From: Symbiodinium sp. CCMP2592
Taxonomy: Eukaryota > Sar > Dinophyceae > Suessiales > Symbiodiniaceae
NCBI GenBank assembly: GCA_905221615.1
Contig: CAJNDT010006023.1
Location: 294,810-358,809 of the forward strand
DNA length: 64,000 nucleotides
Direction of reading: 5' to 3'
Within the stretch, counting starts at the first letter, position 1; every line of letters begins with the position of its first letter. The translations under genes were made by a program, and so were the position numbers. Below the pieces are notes generated by a model that was given only the letters and a program-made list of their open reading frames with translations, did not search any database and was not told the DNA's origin. Shown here piece by piece: positions 51,267 through 64,000 of the stretch.

Positions 51267-53344
51267 GGAAGCTGCCCGTCTCGCAATTTGCATCAACTTG
51301 GCTGGCGGTGGTGGCCGTGGTGGTGTCATCACCGCCTCGAAACTTTGCACGTCGTCAAACGCAGGCATGGGTGCATCCTTACTAGGAACATCCAGCCTCC
51401 ATATTTGCGTCTGTACAGCCTCACGGAATCTGATAGGCGGCAGTAATACGCGTGAAAGTTAACACGGGTGCATGCTAGCTCGCAACTTGAACTATCTGTC
51501 TGGAATCTAGACTCTCTAGACGCGGCAAGTTGGCGGGGATAGAGCCTCTGCTAGGAGATTGGACCACTACGACTGGTCTCCACTCGTGTTCGAACAGTCA
51601 GTGCTCTTGCTCGCTCCCCGCTTCCCGGCTTTCATGCAGCACGCGCTCTCGCTTGCCCCTCCCCTCAACCCCGATCCAGAAACACTCGGGCGCTGACTCC
51701 AGATCTCCGTGGCACTCGTCGACGAACTGCCTTGAGGTTCGCACTGCAAAGTCATTGCCTGGCACAGGAGCAGGAGCGCAACTTCTCAAGCTGGCGCAAG
51801 CGGCGGTTAGCGGCCGCGGCTGGAGCTGAGACGCTGGAGCAGTCGAGTGCCAAGGTCTCTTGGTCGGCCTGGTGGGCACAGCTCTTCGGGCACGAGGTCC
51901 TCCACAGGCAGCTCCTGCGACAAGATCGCGGTTCGACCCCGGTTGCAAAACTAGCTTCCCAGCCCAACCCTTGGAATGCATCTTTGGAAATGCTTGACAG
52001 CCCCACCGAATGCACATTCTTGGGCATGGCCCTACACGATGCTAGGCTATATGAGGCCCCCAGTGCCTGCTGATGCCAGCGCCAGCAGGGAGCTTCAGAC
52101 AAACTGTTCGCACCACAGCACCAGACTCAAGGCTTGCTACCATCTTCAATATGCTCGGAGACCGAAACGCTTCATCCTGTGGAAACGGTATCTTCTCATG
52201 ACAGCACATGACCCATAGAAACGCGCCGTGCCAAGGCGTCCTTAGAGTACATGTCAAGTTCGTCTCGGACAATGGCAGGACCACCGCCATGAACGTGCAT
52301 GAAAAGCGACCTGACTCATGAATCGAGGAATGCAAGACGTCTTCACACAACAGATGCAAACTCAGCGAGGTTGCTGTACCTACTCGCTCGAAGCCTTCAT
52401 CACTTTGCCATTACTTGAGTACTCAACCATTTTCCGCCTAACTCTGAGGAGCCAAGCTAATCAGCTGCTTTCCCCCAATCATTCAGGTCAACTTGAGTTT
52501 CGCATTCGAAGGGAACTGTGTAAGTCAACTGCCAGACGCGGGCATTCACGCCAATGTAGTCCAGCTTCAGCCTTCAAGGCAAGATGTGCAAGGAGGCTCA
52601 TGCCAGCTCACTGACATTGACTTCGGCCTCAGATTTTTCCGAAGCTTTTGCGGGTCTTCCTTGTCGAAGAGATGCGCTTGGCTTATGGGCCCAGGTGCGC
52701 ACATGTCCTGCCGACGACTGGCAGAGTCTGACATGCGAACTTGTGGAGAAGTCCGGCTTACAGCCGACATCCCAGCAGCACGTACTTCGAAACACTAGCA
52801 GACCTGGACGCTGTGAACCCGCTCGCCCCTGACATACCGCTTCCATTCGTTCACCTTGGCAGCAAGAGGAAGCAAAACGAACCTTCAAGGACAGAACAGC
52901 TCCAGCGAAGTACGCAAGTGCCGACTAGCCACCCAAAGCACGTTGACAAGATACCAGCCCTGTCCATCTCCAGTATCCTGCGTTGAACTGGACTTCGGGC
53001 TGAGGGCCTCTCAAAGTCGTCACCGCTTCGGTCCTTCGTGTCATACTTGGACACGAGGTCAAACCTTGGCGATGGGCCCCCCTCGAGCACAACAACGCAG
53101 ATCAGACATCCCCTAATCACCACCAGACTCCCTTGCAAGAAAAGTGGCTCTGCTTGCTTTCTCTGGTTGTATGCATCAAGATGCCTCTGACACCTGACAG
53201 TTGTAGTCGCGGGTGCTGCGCTACAATATTCGCCGGCCCCAACCTGCTGCAGACGTCCAGATTCGAAATCTCGGGACCACCCCCATATTTGCCTGTGCAC
53301 GCGAGCTTTTCGCCTTGATACTCTTTCCGTCTCTTGGCACCGCC

Positions 53345-53520
53345 TAGCAAGGACTGGGAGAGCTTTCTCGAGATAGGGAAGAAAGGCTCCGCGGCCATTT
53401 CAGCCTCGGGGCTGTGGCCGAAATGCCCACTTGCCTTGACCCATGCAACCCAGAACTCCGAGATTCGAACGGAGGAGTAGCCCAGCATTCCATGCGGACA
53501 CAAGTACCTTCGACATCTGA
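53345..53520 (-). CDS. Possible exon, unknown
   Basis: Frame YSSVRISEFWVAWVKASGHF then GHSPEAEMAAEPFFPISRKL, preceded by CGCTCAG and ended by GCTAG/gcggtg. All three frames are open over part of it, so the choice of frame is uncertain. Confidence 0.3.
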
Positions 53521-54893
53521 GCGTGCGCACACACACACATGACGGAAGCATCTTAAGCTTGAGAGAACGTAACGGAATATGCGGCACTGGTAGTTGTCTA
53601 TCGGACCAGGATGGCTCATCGTCGTGAGGCGAACGTACCTGTCATTGTTCATCCTATTGGGCACTTACACTCAAGATACCAATGGCTCTGCCCAACTTAT
53701 GTTCCGCAACAGCATGGCCAGGCCTTCAGAAATTCAACGTTACGTAACGTCGTCATGCCACGGCATGCTACCAATGTGGCTTCTTCTCTCTCGTAGTGGA
53801 ACCCTCCCACTCATGTCTCGACGAAAATATTACCTAGCAGCTTTTGGGGGCGGCTGACCAGTGCTTGGACACAAAGGCCATGTCCAACTCTGGAGGGGGA
53901 AACCGGTAGACATTCCGCCTGGGCACGAAGTTGAAAAACGCAGGAGCTTCTCTGATGAAATGCGAGATTCACACGCCTAAGCACGCGGCAGTGCTGGACC
54001 TTGATTCCGGATTTCATCTGTAACGGCCTCGGCAAGCAGGTACGCGACATGAGCGTCCTGACCCGCTGTCTCTCTTTGCCCGGCCTGCGGTGGTGCCACG
54101 GGCGCATGGCTCTGCAGATCCTCCCAGAAGCGAACAACGGAAAACGGCAAGGCAACGCCGCAGGCGCAGGGCGGTGGGCGCCTCGCTGGATCTGCCGGGC
54201 CTGGCTTTCTCGGCACGGTGACACACACGGCATCCGACCAATGCCCAAAACCACACGGCCTCAAAGGGAGTCTCTTTCACCGCGCCTGGAGGACTGGGAC
54301 TGCGAGATCAGGTAGCTGTTCACCTGCTCCTGCACGACATCTGCACTACCTCATGATGATGGAAACTTCTTCGGCCTGGATGCTGCGCATGTCGTGCTTG
54401 AAGGTCTGTCTGTCGCGCTTGGCTGCTTTCGACGGCACCTCGGAGAAAAAACTACAAAAGACAAGTCAGTCTGCGCCTGGACATATAGGCACCAAAGCTG
54501 GTCAGAGAATGGCGATACGAGCGTGGCTGTGCAACCATGCCATATCCGACACATGGAGTGTGTCCGCAACCCAGTTTGAAGCTGTCCATTAAAGGGTGCA
54601 CTGTGCACTATCGTGCTATTGCACCCTGCTTCCCCATGCTCAGGGTGCTTACACATAGACTCAAACGAAAGGGGTTGGCTCGACCATTCCTGTGGCACCG
54701 CTGGCCACGTAGTCCCCGAGCCGTCGCATGACTGGCCCTGCCGCCTCTCTTCATGAGGTCCGAACGCAGTGAGGCCACTCCAGCTTAGAGCACATGCCAT
54801 CTCCAAGTAGGGATGTCGCAGTACACACGAAGTCCCGTGAGCATGGAGCGCAATCGGGTCCAATCAAGGCGTGCCCTAACATGCACCAACATC

Positions 54894-57800
54894 TCAGGGC
54901 CGGACACGCTGGTAGAAGAGCACATAAGGCTCTGCTCGTTCAACCTGCTGCCGATAGAGTCGAACCAAGGTTGCTGTCTCCGAGGACTGAAATCAGAGCA
55001 CCACCTGTTCAGATGTGACGCATGTGACTTGCACATCATCGAACTCGTACCAGTCCTGCCAAGCGATCTGGGAGTGACACGGCAACGTCAGCTTCGATCC
55101 ACATGAGCACACGCCTGAGGTTTTCTCTTGTGCTGGCAGTACGAGATGTAGTGGCCACCACCCATCGAACCGATGTGCTGAATGAGACCAATGAGCCTCC
55201 AAAGGCGACGTCTGGGCGTGGGGCTGAGGTGCATCCACCAGCACAGTCCGGCCTGTACTCTATAGGCCTAAGTCCAAGCTTCTGTCATGTGTGCACTCTC
55301 AGCCTATGGATCCTTGACCTGGTTTTGAATCTCAATGGACCAAAACCGCTTGAAAGGCTTGCAAACCTCCTAATTGACTTTCTCCAGAGTCTTGAGAATC
55401 CGTCCTGCCTTTAACCTCCTCCGACACCCCGCTGCTTGCTTCCGGCAGGCAAGTCGAACCCCCGCCCCCCTGCTCACTATCGAGGCCACCTCGCGAATCG
55501 AATGACACCAGCAGCATAGCAGATCAATCGCCATGCATGACACCCACCGTCAGCTGCTCATGATACAGACCTGACCGTGCGAATCGAGCGAATCACCTGC
55601 CACATGTGCGCGGATTTACAGCACCTGGCTTGTTTGTGGCATTTGGCATTGTGGCAGATTGAGGCACCCAAAACCAGGTGTTGCCATGGCATTTGCTTGC
55701 GGACAATGGAAATCAGGGAACAACACGAACCGGTTGTCGTGGGTCGGACGCAGGGAGCATTAGTGTCGCAGATTAGCACAAGCATCTGCTGAATCTGGTG
55801 GAAGGAAGCATCGCAGACACCAGTGGATACTGGTGATTCCCTGCTCTCTCAAGGTGGTGAGGTTTTTCAGAGCTGCCCCCCCCAAAAAAAACAGTCAGGT
55901 CTCCTCGTCTGAGATTGGTACACATTAAAAGGCCTAACCCCAAGCCTAAACGGAAGGCACAACGCCCATACTCCGTTCGATCGGTCGGTCATGCCAGGTG
56001 CGGTGCACAATCGCAATGAGGTCTGCACTGGGCCGGCACTTCCTCCATGAAGGGTGCCATGTCCAGGGTCGTGGTCTGAGATTTCGGACGATGCTCTTGC
56101 TTGATTGGACCCGCACCAAGCGTCGGGCCACGGGAAAGGTGACCACGCGAGAATTCTTGGACCCGTTAAACCTGAGCGCAGTAGGGCTTCGCGTGCTGTG
56201 CCCGCCAAGGCCTCATTTTGGGCGGGCATGCTGGGCGTAGGCAACCGACCAGCCATATGCATTATCGAATCTGAAGCGCTTGAGGTGGATGCACAGAACC
56301 TCCGGCAGCTCCTGCCAGGCTTTCGCTGTTCCCAAGAACTGGGACTGGAAGCTACATGCGTCCCATCCTTGAAGACCATGCGCTTTTCGCAGTCGTGCTT
56401 TCGCTTGCATCGCTCGCAGAAGTACTGGTCCTGTAGAAGTTGAGGCATCATGCGGGCCGACACCACTTAATGCTTCATCTGATGACATCCTAGCATGTCC
56501 TTGCCGCCCAGGTATTCTGGAGCACAGTACCTCGTTTATATGCGATGAATCCGTGCTAGACCAGCTTTCTGCTTACCTAAGATGCTTTGAGTGGCCATGC
56601 CTTACTACCGAGAAGGTGCTACTTACCTGTACATGCGGCACATCTGAGCTGGTCTGTGCCATGATCGACTTCGATGGCACAAGGTACTAGCGATGGCTGC
56701 AAGATCGACCACCGTCAACCGCAGCGAACGCGAAATGTCAAGCTTTCTTGCTATGCATCCTCCATCGCAAAACGCCGGGGTGTCATAACAGCTCCAATCG
56801 CAGTACCGAGGAAATCGTGTTTCGGCACACAGGCATGGGAACAGGAACAGTCCCCTCCACAGACAGAGGCATCAGGCATAAGGGTATGCTGATTTTGTGT
56901 GGCCTGTTACTGAAACAGGCGAGGATCCAGGCCCTCTGTTTTTGCGGGGTACAACATGGGCGTGGAAATACACGACACGGGATTCAAGAAATGACACCAT
57001 CAGTGGACGCTCCATTTTGCTACCTTTGCCGTCTCGCTGATGCTTTCGGCGCTGGTTGCTCCGCTTCGAAAAACATGCTGACAGCCCCCAATAAATCAAG
57101 CTTAATTCTTGAAGCCGACTGCTCGACAAAAACCATCGCTATCCATACCTCGCTAATCTGCAGGCAGACGTTGGTTTTGTTGCTGTGCTACTCGCCGAGT
57201 CGGCTGAGCAACCATGTTGCTGCTGCTTCGTCACATCAACAAGTAGGAAACGTCAGCCAATGCTTCCCACATCCCGCGCTCTGCTATGCTCGCTACCGCA
57301 AAAACTCGAAAGCGCTTGCTCTCTCTGCCGGGTGCCAACCCAATCGGAGCGGCAGGCATGTGCATCGCAGAGATGCTGATCAAGTCCACGCTTAAGGCTT
57401 ATGAGAGGATAGGATGTAAACGGTCAGCAGATACCAAATACCAAGCTGTGGCCTCAATATAGACCCCAAACAGTAGAAGCAGGGTCGACGCTCAACCGGT
57501 CGAAGAATTGAAGCAGCTTGACCGTGACACGAGCCGCTTAAAACTGCTCCACAGCAGTGTCGAGACTTCACAGCAACTTGGAAGTTCTGAAACCTGATGT
57601 TTTGTAGAAGCGATGCATGTCAGGTACCGTTACAAAATGCCAAGCCCCTGTCGGTGTGGACTGGCGTGTATGCGCAAATGATTCATGTTCGCAGTCCTGT
57701 TCCACAAGGCTGAACCACGCTGCTGAGCTGAATCATGTGAATTCATTCGTGTTGGCACATGCGGAATCAGGACAAAATAAAGCTGCGATAGGATCTCCGG

Positions 57801-60800
57801 TAAAGACACTGTTCTGCTGGCACAACCGGTAGCTGTCATGCAGCAAGTCACTTTCAGCCAACGTCTCTCACACGCTCAAGTGCGATGGGTTGACATGGCA
57901 CCTCCGAAGGCAGTCGGTCAGGTGTACGCCTTTGTCCTCAGCTTGGGGCCGCTCCGACTACACCCAATCTGGAGCAGAAACTTCTGGGCTGCATGCGTAG
58001 AACCAGCTTTTGACCTGTTGAGCATCTCCCAAGTCAAGGCCCGTCAAGGCATGGAAATCTGACAGCGCTGCAAGCTGACCTTGCCACCAACAGAGTTCAA
58101 AACACCCGACCAGGACGAGCTTCGCAACCCGCCAGACCTGGAAACGGATACACGTGTCAGAAGTATCACATGCTACTACGCATCAAACATGGTGGGATCC
58201 CGCCAAGTGCGCTGCCCTTGTCTTTGCAGGCTGGGTGACGAGCCGACGGATGACCTCATCTCCACCGAACTGACGAGTCAACTTGTGTTTTTTGAGTTTC
58301 TGAGCATGTCGCAGCGGCGAGCCGTCACCGACGGAAGTTGCAGTTTCGTTTGCACTCGGTATTGGTACCTCTCGAGGCTACCGGTCCAGTCTCAGAATCA
58401 GCCCAAGGACAAAATCTATGCTTGCATTGTGCATGAACTGCCACAGCACAGTCCATCGTAGCTAGTTCTGGTAGGTCCAAGACCAGGTGACATCTCGCTT
58501 TTGGACACAGTGGCATAGCTGTTTACGGAAAAAGCAGGGCACAGAGATATCATAGACGGCTTCTGACGTCCTGCAGAGCAGGCACTTGCGATCCCAGCAG
58601 AAAGGTCGCAGGTTGCCAAGGCCTGGATATCTGTCTGCATTCAAGGCATCTCACCTGGCACCGAAAAAGCTGATCGCACCATCAAACGAAGCAAGCAATG
58701 GAGGCCCCTGAACGCGAAAAGCAACAGCAGCAGCATCAACAAAAACAACAACAGGGGCGGCAGCAGCAGCGGCGGCGGAAAAGCACTGGCAACCCACCAG
58801 CCGATGAGCCAAGTAGACGCTCGGTCCGGGACGCATGAGACGACCTTGCCCTGAAAAAGCTCGGAGACAATGGACTCCTGGAGCTGTCACAGGCCATAGT
58901 CTTCTGCATAGCTGAGCTGAACTGGGTCTCCGGCGAAGTGAGTTTTTGGCTCCGTGTCGGAGCCTTGGGCCCCGCCTTCGCAAGTTCTGACTGAAGCTCA
59001 TGCTGCGAGGCACTCTCGACTTGCCTCCGGACTGGCCTGCGGCAGCTTGGCCTGAAGCAGATGCACACGACAGAACGGATCCCACCAAAAAGATCCAACT
59101 TGGCCATTCGGAGTGTTGTTCCTTTCGTCACAACCGTCCCCCCGATTGGCGCTTCTGCACCGGCTGCTTGCATGCTTGGTCCGAAGCGCAAATGGCCGCG
59201 GCCGTGGAGTGCCGCGAGAGTGCCGCGAGGGCTCTGAGATCGCCGCTGGATGTAGATGGTTCATCCACATTGTCAGAGGACCTCGGGGCTCAGCGGTACA
59301 GCACTGGTACAGACGCTCTTCTCTCGACTCTGCGGGAATACAATCGAGCGTGCCCAATGGTGCAGCTAATATTAAATCTGCCTCGAGTCAGAGCCAGTGG
59401 AGGACAACCTCCAGTTCGGCTCGGAAGGCCGGACATGATCTTTGCCACTCGTTTCGGAGCACTTGCAATGCATGTGCAGAGCCTGATCTCTCCCATGTCT
59501 GTGGTACTCTCTGGCCCCTGGCAAAACCTGCGGAGCACTACAGAGCGTTGATCCAGCTCTTTGCTCTTTTCAATGTCTTGGGGCCCGGCTGGATGAGCTG
59601 CTGCGCTGCCGAGGAACCCCGCTGAAGCGAAGCGTCGCCTCCTGCAGGGCCCAGGCCCACAGCATCCCACAGCCCACAGCTCTGTCAGCGTTCGCGACCG
59701 CCACGCGGAGCCGGAGCTCCTCTCGAGGACAGGAAGTCCTCTCTCGAAGAGGAGGAGGGCGTGGGCGTTCCCGTTCCCGCTCCTCCCAAATCGGCCGACA
59801 GCGGCTGCGCCAAAAACAAGCAGCATCACTGGTCTTTGACAAAGCATTGGCTGGCCTGCATCTATCTTCGGCGCCAGCCGGCTAGGCCCAGCGTCACTTG
59901 CAGAAGTCGTGCCTTGGGGTAAACCAGGATCAGGCCTGATTTGCACTTCTTGGCGTCGCGTCTAGGGAAGGGGCCGTTCTCGGAGCCCTGGGAGCCGTAG
60001 GCTTCGTCCGGCCTTGGGCTTGCCGCTTGCCGTCAGAGAGCGCCCTTCTACTCACGAGCTTAAACCCGAAAAAACACTGCTACCAGCCACCAGATTTCAC
60101 CCTGAAAGCCCCTCGACTGGGTGCAAGACACTTCTCTTCGAAGCTCTTCATGGATGTTGTCCAGAACGCTTCGAAGGAACTCCTAAAGGCTGTGACGTTC
60201 CATGAAGAACAAGAGCGGGCACAGCAGCCATCGTGTCCTGCGAGTCTTGCTGCGAATATCCCTGGAAGGTCGGGTTCAACCTGTGCACCAGCTGGTCCCT
60301 GCAAGGGTCTGCAAGTCGAAAGCTGAGGACCCGGCTGCTGCACTGCCCGCAGCACGTCCTCAGGGGAGTGGTAAGGTGCAGACCTCGGTCAACGTCAGAG
60401 CTCGTCAGTGATCATCAACGCTCTTCCCTAATCCTTGACAAGGTCGGACTTGGTGCCTTACACGTTTTTACCTCAGATGCTGAGAGATGCATTTTCTCGT
60501 TCAGTTGCGCAGCGCGCCGGCTTGGATGTACTTTGTTGCGGCTTGGCGGCCCCAGTCCTGCTCGAACCAGTGCGCGAAGGCCATGAGCAACTTCTGGCGG
60601 CTGCTTTGAGCTCGAGGCCTTTCGGACGACACCAAGACTCCAAGCACCAAAGCGGTCGTTGGAGCATCCCAGTCCTAGAGAGCTTCCACCGGGGCTGGCA
60701 CGAGAAAGTGTGCTCGCAATGTCGGAAGTACTTCTGCATACCGTGTGTGTGCCTCGGTCTCAGCCCATCTGAAACTGTAAAGGGAAACTCAACAGCCCAA

Positions 60801-61150
60801 CAGTCAACTCGTTGGGCTGCAGGCGTTAAGCACTGCAGAGCGGCATTCATGAAGCAGGTATTGCCGAGATTCAGCAGCCTCGGGATAGGGAAAGATATGC
60901 AGCATCGCAATGCAGCAAAAGACACGAAAAACACTGCCTGTCTCTCCGTTGCAAACATCATTTTTCAACCACCGTAGCACTCCGGCCAAGTCTTCTGGTC
61001 TCCAATCTCGCAAAGCATCTAAAGTACACAGCCGAGCTGAAGGAGAGCGCCATCCCAATCTGTGTCCGGGCAAAACAGCCCTTTGGCAGATCCTCCATCG
61101 CTCTTTGGAGTACTTCGGGTCATATCCTCGAGTTTTGAAGGAGATGCTCA
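54894..61150 (-). CDS. Ubiquitin-specific protease (USP/UCH C19 family), multi-exon
   Basis: Deubiquitinase; the catalytic triad is visible. Sense order on the minus strand: possible N-terminal exon about 60990-61150 (GYDPKYSKERWRICQRA); Cys box exon from 60878 (GLLNLGNTCFMNAALQCL); 60336-60383 (SPEDVLRAVQQ); 60238-60298 (DQLVHRLNPTFQGYSQQDSQ); about 60102-60182 (EFLRSVLDNIHEELRREV); about 58820-58880 (ESIVSELFQGKVVS); about 58535-58585 (CLLCRTSEAVYDISVP, first zinc knuckle); 56377-56430 (DQYFCERCKRKHDCEKRM, second knuckle); about 56265-56338 (WQELPEVLCIHLKRFRFD); about 56132-56180 (NGSKNSRVVTFP); from 56075 (TLDMAPFMEEVPAQC); 55115-55196 (LIQHIGSMGGGHYISYC, His box); 55029-55067 (WYEFDDVQ, Asp box); 54894-54986 (ETATLVRLYRQQVERAEPYV then LFYQR, stop). 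Residues between EEL and ESIV, and the gene start, are unresolved. Likely cytosolic or nuclear; substrate unknown. Confidence 0.92.
54987..55028 (-). other. 42-nt GT-AG intron of the USP gene
   Basis: Removing it joins YEFDDVQ to SSETATLV in frame and leaves a last exon of 31 codons including the stop. Confidence 0.85.
55068..55114 (-). other. 47-nt GC-AG intron of the USP gene
   Basis: Starts GCGTGT, ends CTCCCAG; joins HKRKPQ to IAWQDWYEF in frame. Confidence 0.8.
56076..56131 (-). other. 56-nt GT-AG intron of the USP gene
   Basis: Starts GTGGCC, ends AATCTCAG; joins RVVTFP to TTTLDMAPF. Confidence 0.8.
56339..56376 (-). other. 38-nt GT-AG intron of the USP gene
   Basis: Starts GTCTTC, ends GTCCCAG; joins DCEKRM to FLGTAKAWQEL. 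Among the shortest introns here. Confidence 0.8.
60183..60237 (-). other. 55-nt GA-AG intron of the USP gene
   Basis: Starts GACACG, ends CTTTAG; joins QQDSQ to EFLRSV, restoring the conserved QQDxxEFL box of the family. The exon borders read CAG/GA and TAG/GA. Confidence 0.85.
60299..60335 (-). other. 37-nt GC-AG intron of the USP gene
   Basis: Starts GCCGGG, ends CTTGCAG; joins RAVQ to QDQLVHRL, phase 2. Confidence 0.75.
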
Positions 61151-64000
61151 ATCAGCAACCTCGCAGGCCCATGGACCTACCCTGGAGAGTCAGATCCTAG
61201 GAGACAGTCCCTGAGCCTCCAAAACTCGATTGCAGTATGTTGCTTCCAGCCTCTCAAAACCATGTCCTTACAGGCCATCTCTCACGAATCCACAGACATC
61301 ACGGGCAATGCCTGGTAGCAACATCGTTACATCTCGGCTAGCAGAGTGAAAGTTTTGCAGGCGCTGTGAAGAAGCAATGGCCATGGGCGTCTTGCTCGAG
61401 CTGCTTCGAAGCAGCTAGTTTCCCAACGTCGCAGAATGCCTACAGCGCACTGTATTCGCCTTTTGCTTCTGCACTTGGAAACTGCAGTCCCTACCTGCAG
61501 ATAAGACTTCTGAGGGCGGTAGCCAAAAAAAAAGAAGCACACCAATGCGAAAATTCCATCATGCCATGCAGAAGACTTGCGGCCAGTCCATCTTGTCTGC
61601 GTTCAAAAGCATCGGACCGATGCGAGAGTCACTTCAAGCATCCAAATGTAAAGTCCGTCTGCGTAGACAGATGCCATTGATTTGCAATGACTCTTGCATC
61701 CTTCGAAAACAGCAGCATCTTCACGAGTTTAGTAACCGATTCCAGCCTGGTCCATGAGTATCGCCTCAATCTTGTACAGTTCGGTTCTTTTGATACTTTG
61801 GCCAATCACTCGGCAGGCGGACTCACTCCGAGCCCACAACTTTACTTGGCCTGCTCAAGCACACGCAAGGCCTCGTCCACCTGCCGAGGAATACGGCACG
61901 TCGTGTCTCTGCGCTCGCTCTCGTTACCGTTTAGGCATGTCCGTAAAGAGGTAGAAGTTGGAGCGGACTTTCAAATCTATATACATACACATGCATGCAT
62001 TCATGCACGCATACATGCATACATACGTGTGTACGTACGTGTGCATGTTTGTGCATGTTCATCCATATGTAACATGAATATATCAATCAAATGTCGGATC
62101 ATATGTCGGTTTCTCAGAGATTCAAAGGCGGGGCTAGCAGATATGTTTTCGTGTACATCGCTGTTCATGTTTTCCATTGTCTTGACTTGTGGTCATTTGT
62201 CCATGTGACATTGTGCTTACGTGCGCACTCTTCGTCCGCCATCTTTCGCGAGCGCCAACATGTCCTAGCAACGGCCGAGTAGGGGTGGGCACACCCGCCG
62301 CTGTGCATGCAGAGTTGTCAGCCGCGAAACCGCAACAGTGAGATAACTGCGGAAATTGCTTTTGGCCACACCTGGATACCTATGTTGTCTGCCTACCGGC
62401 CTGCTAGTCTTGCTGCCCAGGTTAAATGCCTCTCCAGGTCTTAACCGCAACAGCAAACGTCTGTGCTGAAACGCATTGACTGCATCAGTCAAAAAACCGT
62501 GTTTGCCGTCTTGGACGGCTAAAGCTGAAATGTCCAAACTTCTTGACTTCTTGCTGCCTTCCCGACTGTGCAACTAAATGTAGTTGATGGCTTGGACCAA
62601 ATCCTACCAGAAGCAAGGGATTCGCTCCTTCGTCAGACTTATCTTCTGCTGACTAGCTTACTTTGATCGACTTGACTGGTGTAACAACTTGCACGGTTGC
62701 ACAAACTAGCCCCTGCTTATCTCTCTAATGAATCAACAAAGTATTCGAGGTGTTTCACTCCTGATCTGGCGCCAAGGTGAAGCTGGCAATGAGAAGAGAG
62801 CCAGGGAAATGGTGGGGCGACTCGTATGTATTATTGCAGTGCGCATCTTTTAAGCGCGGCGGCTTGGCATAATCATGTACAAATGGAAAACTTCCTAGTT
62901 GTATTGGCCTTGTCGGGCCGGCAAATGCCGACCAGCTTTCTGCCCTTTGTATTTGCGGATGCTGACAGCGGCAAGTTGGCGTGCACAGGCCTGAAAATGC
63001 CAGTACAGCGCAAAAACCTTTTGACGGGCGCGCCAAAACCGCAACACGCAACTGCGTGTGCAGCTGCAAAGAACGCGATGGCCCACCGTGCAGAAATGCG
63101 ACTTGTCAGAAAATGCAGTAGCTCGGCAGATGCGTGCGTCATCCAGCATTTTGTTTGAGTGCGTAATCCGGCAATATTTTTGATTCACCCCACACGAAAG
63201 TCGCCATGCTGCCAGTTGCCTTGAAACTGCTGACCAGAAGCTAGTGTCGATCGTGCAGGTAGACAACATCAGTGACAACATCTATGCACTGCGCACACGC
63301 ATTCTAAACTTGCTGGACAAATGCTGAAGTTGATGACATGATCCAACACACTATGTATGCAAGGCTGCACTGTTTTCACATGGTTGCAAAACTACCGCGT
63401 GATTTGACCCTATTCCCCCCACTTTTGTATGGTAGAAGCAGGATACAGACCAACAAAGCTGCAGCCGCGCAAGCCTTTCGAATCTGCCGAGGTCGAAAAA
63501 ATCTGGTTGTAGAAGTCCGAGCATGTCATTCAGCTCTGCGACTTACTAGGTGCCTCTAAGATTTTCAAGCGAAGGTGTTTGGAATGTGAAGTGGTTTGTT
63601 CATAAAGCAACCTGCATAATGTCTTCGTGGTGAGATTGTGAGAAAGACGAAGAAAGCAAACGCACGCCTTTAGTTTGGATTCGCAGTGACAGCACGAAGC
63701 CGTCAGTGGTTGAAGCGGAGATTGTCGCAAGGGTCATAAGGGGGCCTGGACACATGCATGCTGCATACTTTTTGACTTTGGAAGCGCTGCTCGGCTGTCC
63801 AAAGCCTAGCGAGGTCAATGAGACAGGCGAATATACGCCCGGCCAATCGTGTCCTTGACACTCTCAAACGAGCTCCCTGGACCGTAGCACCAGAAAATGC
63901 AGCGATGGATGAAGACAACAAGATGCGAGGGGAGAGCTTGACGATCTGAAGTTGTGTATGGTGGGCGCGATCCGGGCACTGAAGCTTGTCTGAGCGGAGG
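61151..64000. other. No recognisable gene; microsatellite at 61976-62060
   Basis: A CATACATGCATACGTGTG-type microsatellite lies at 61976-62060. Otherwise open frames on both strands are short and without motif. Possible upstream exons of the USP gene or a further gene cannot be excluded. Confidence 0.4.

Overview
The window is nuclear DNA of a dinoflagellate; genus not determinable by eye. Three lines of evidence agree. (1) Two copies of the last 19 nt of the dinoflagellate spliced leader (GTAGCCATTTTGGCTCAAG, minus strand) lie at 25396-25414 and 47898-47916. (2) A readable ubiquitin-protease gene has 37-56 nt introns with GT, GC and GA donors, the dinoflagellate non-canonical splicing habit. 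(3) All host genes that can be read run on one strand (minus).

Layout. 1-6.7 kb: a plus-strand RNase H-bearing LINE with a frameshifted ORF1 and an intact 1660-codon endonuclease/RT/RNase H ORF2. 7.4-9.4 kb: a tandem array of about 28 hairpin units. 9.4-14 kb: degenerate repeats, end exons of a coiled-coil gene and a decayed retroelement RNase H fragment between direct repeats. 14-22 kb: minus-strand host exons (membrane fragment, coiled-coil gene, plastid-type FAD oxidoreductase, unknown gene). 23-48 kb: a 25-kb retroelement block, all sense = minus. 48-61 kb: host exons of an unknown gene, then a multi-exon ubiquitin-specific protease. 61-64 kb: nothing recognisable.

The retroelement block holds three head-to-tail units (called E0, E1, E2 here) with (GTGAA)n/(GA)n-rich tails; E0 and E2 start at a spliced-leader relic, so they look like reverse-transcribed trans-spliced RNAs. 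E2 carries a coiled-coil ORF1, an AP-type endonuclease/RT (FMDD) and a large third ORF with an N-terminal membrane segment; E1 keeps only the relative of that third ORF. At the E2/E1 boundary sits a 9975-bp tyrosine-recombinase retrotransposon (28588-38562) with the split direct repeats A1-ORFs-B1-A2-B2 of PAT/Ngaro-type elements, in the order recombinase, Gag-like proteins, zinc-finger protein, then a cytosine-methyltransferase-like/RT/RNase H polyprotein.

The most striking observation is that this element, from end to end, in ORFs, spacers and terminal repeats alike, carries the tetramer TAGC (mostly TAGCG; CGCTA on the sense strand) about every 30 nt, strand-specifically, stopping at its borders. 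The codons accommodate it in all three phases, so the constraint appears to act on nucleic acid rather than protein. The neighbouring E units instead carry frequent C5-C8 runs (G runs on the sense strand). I know of no description of such an element-specific interspersed motif.
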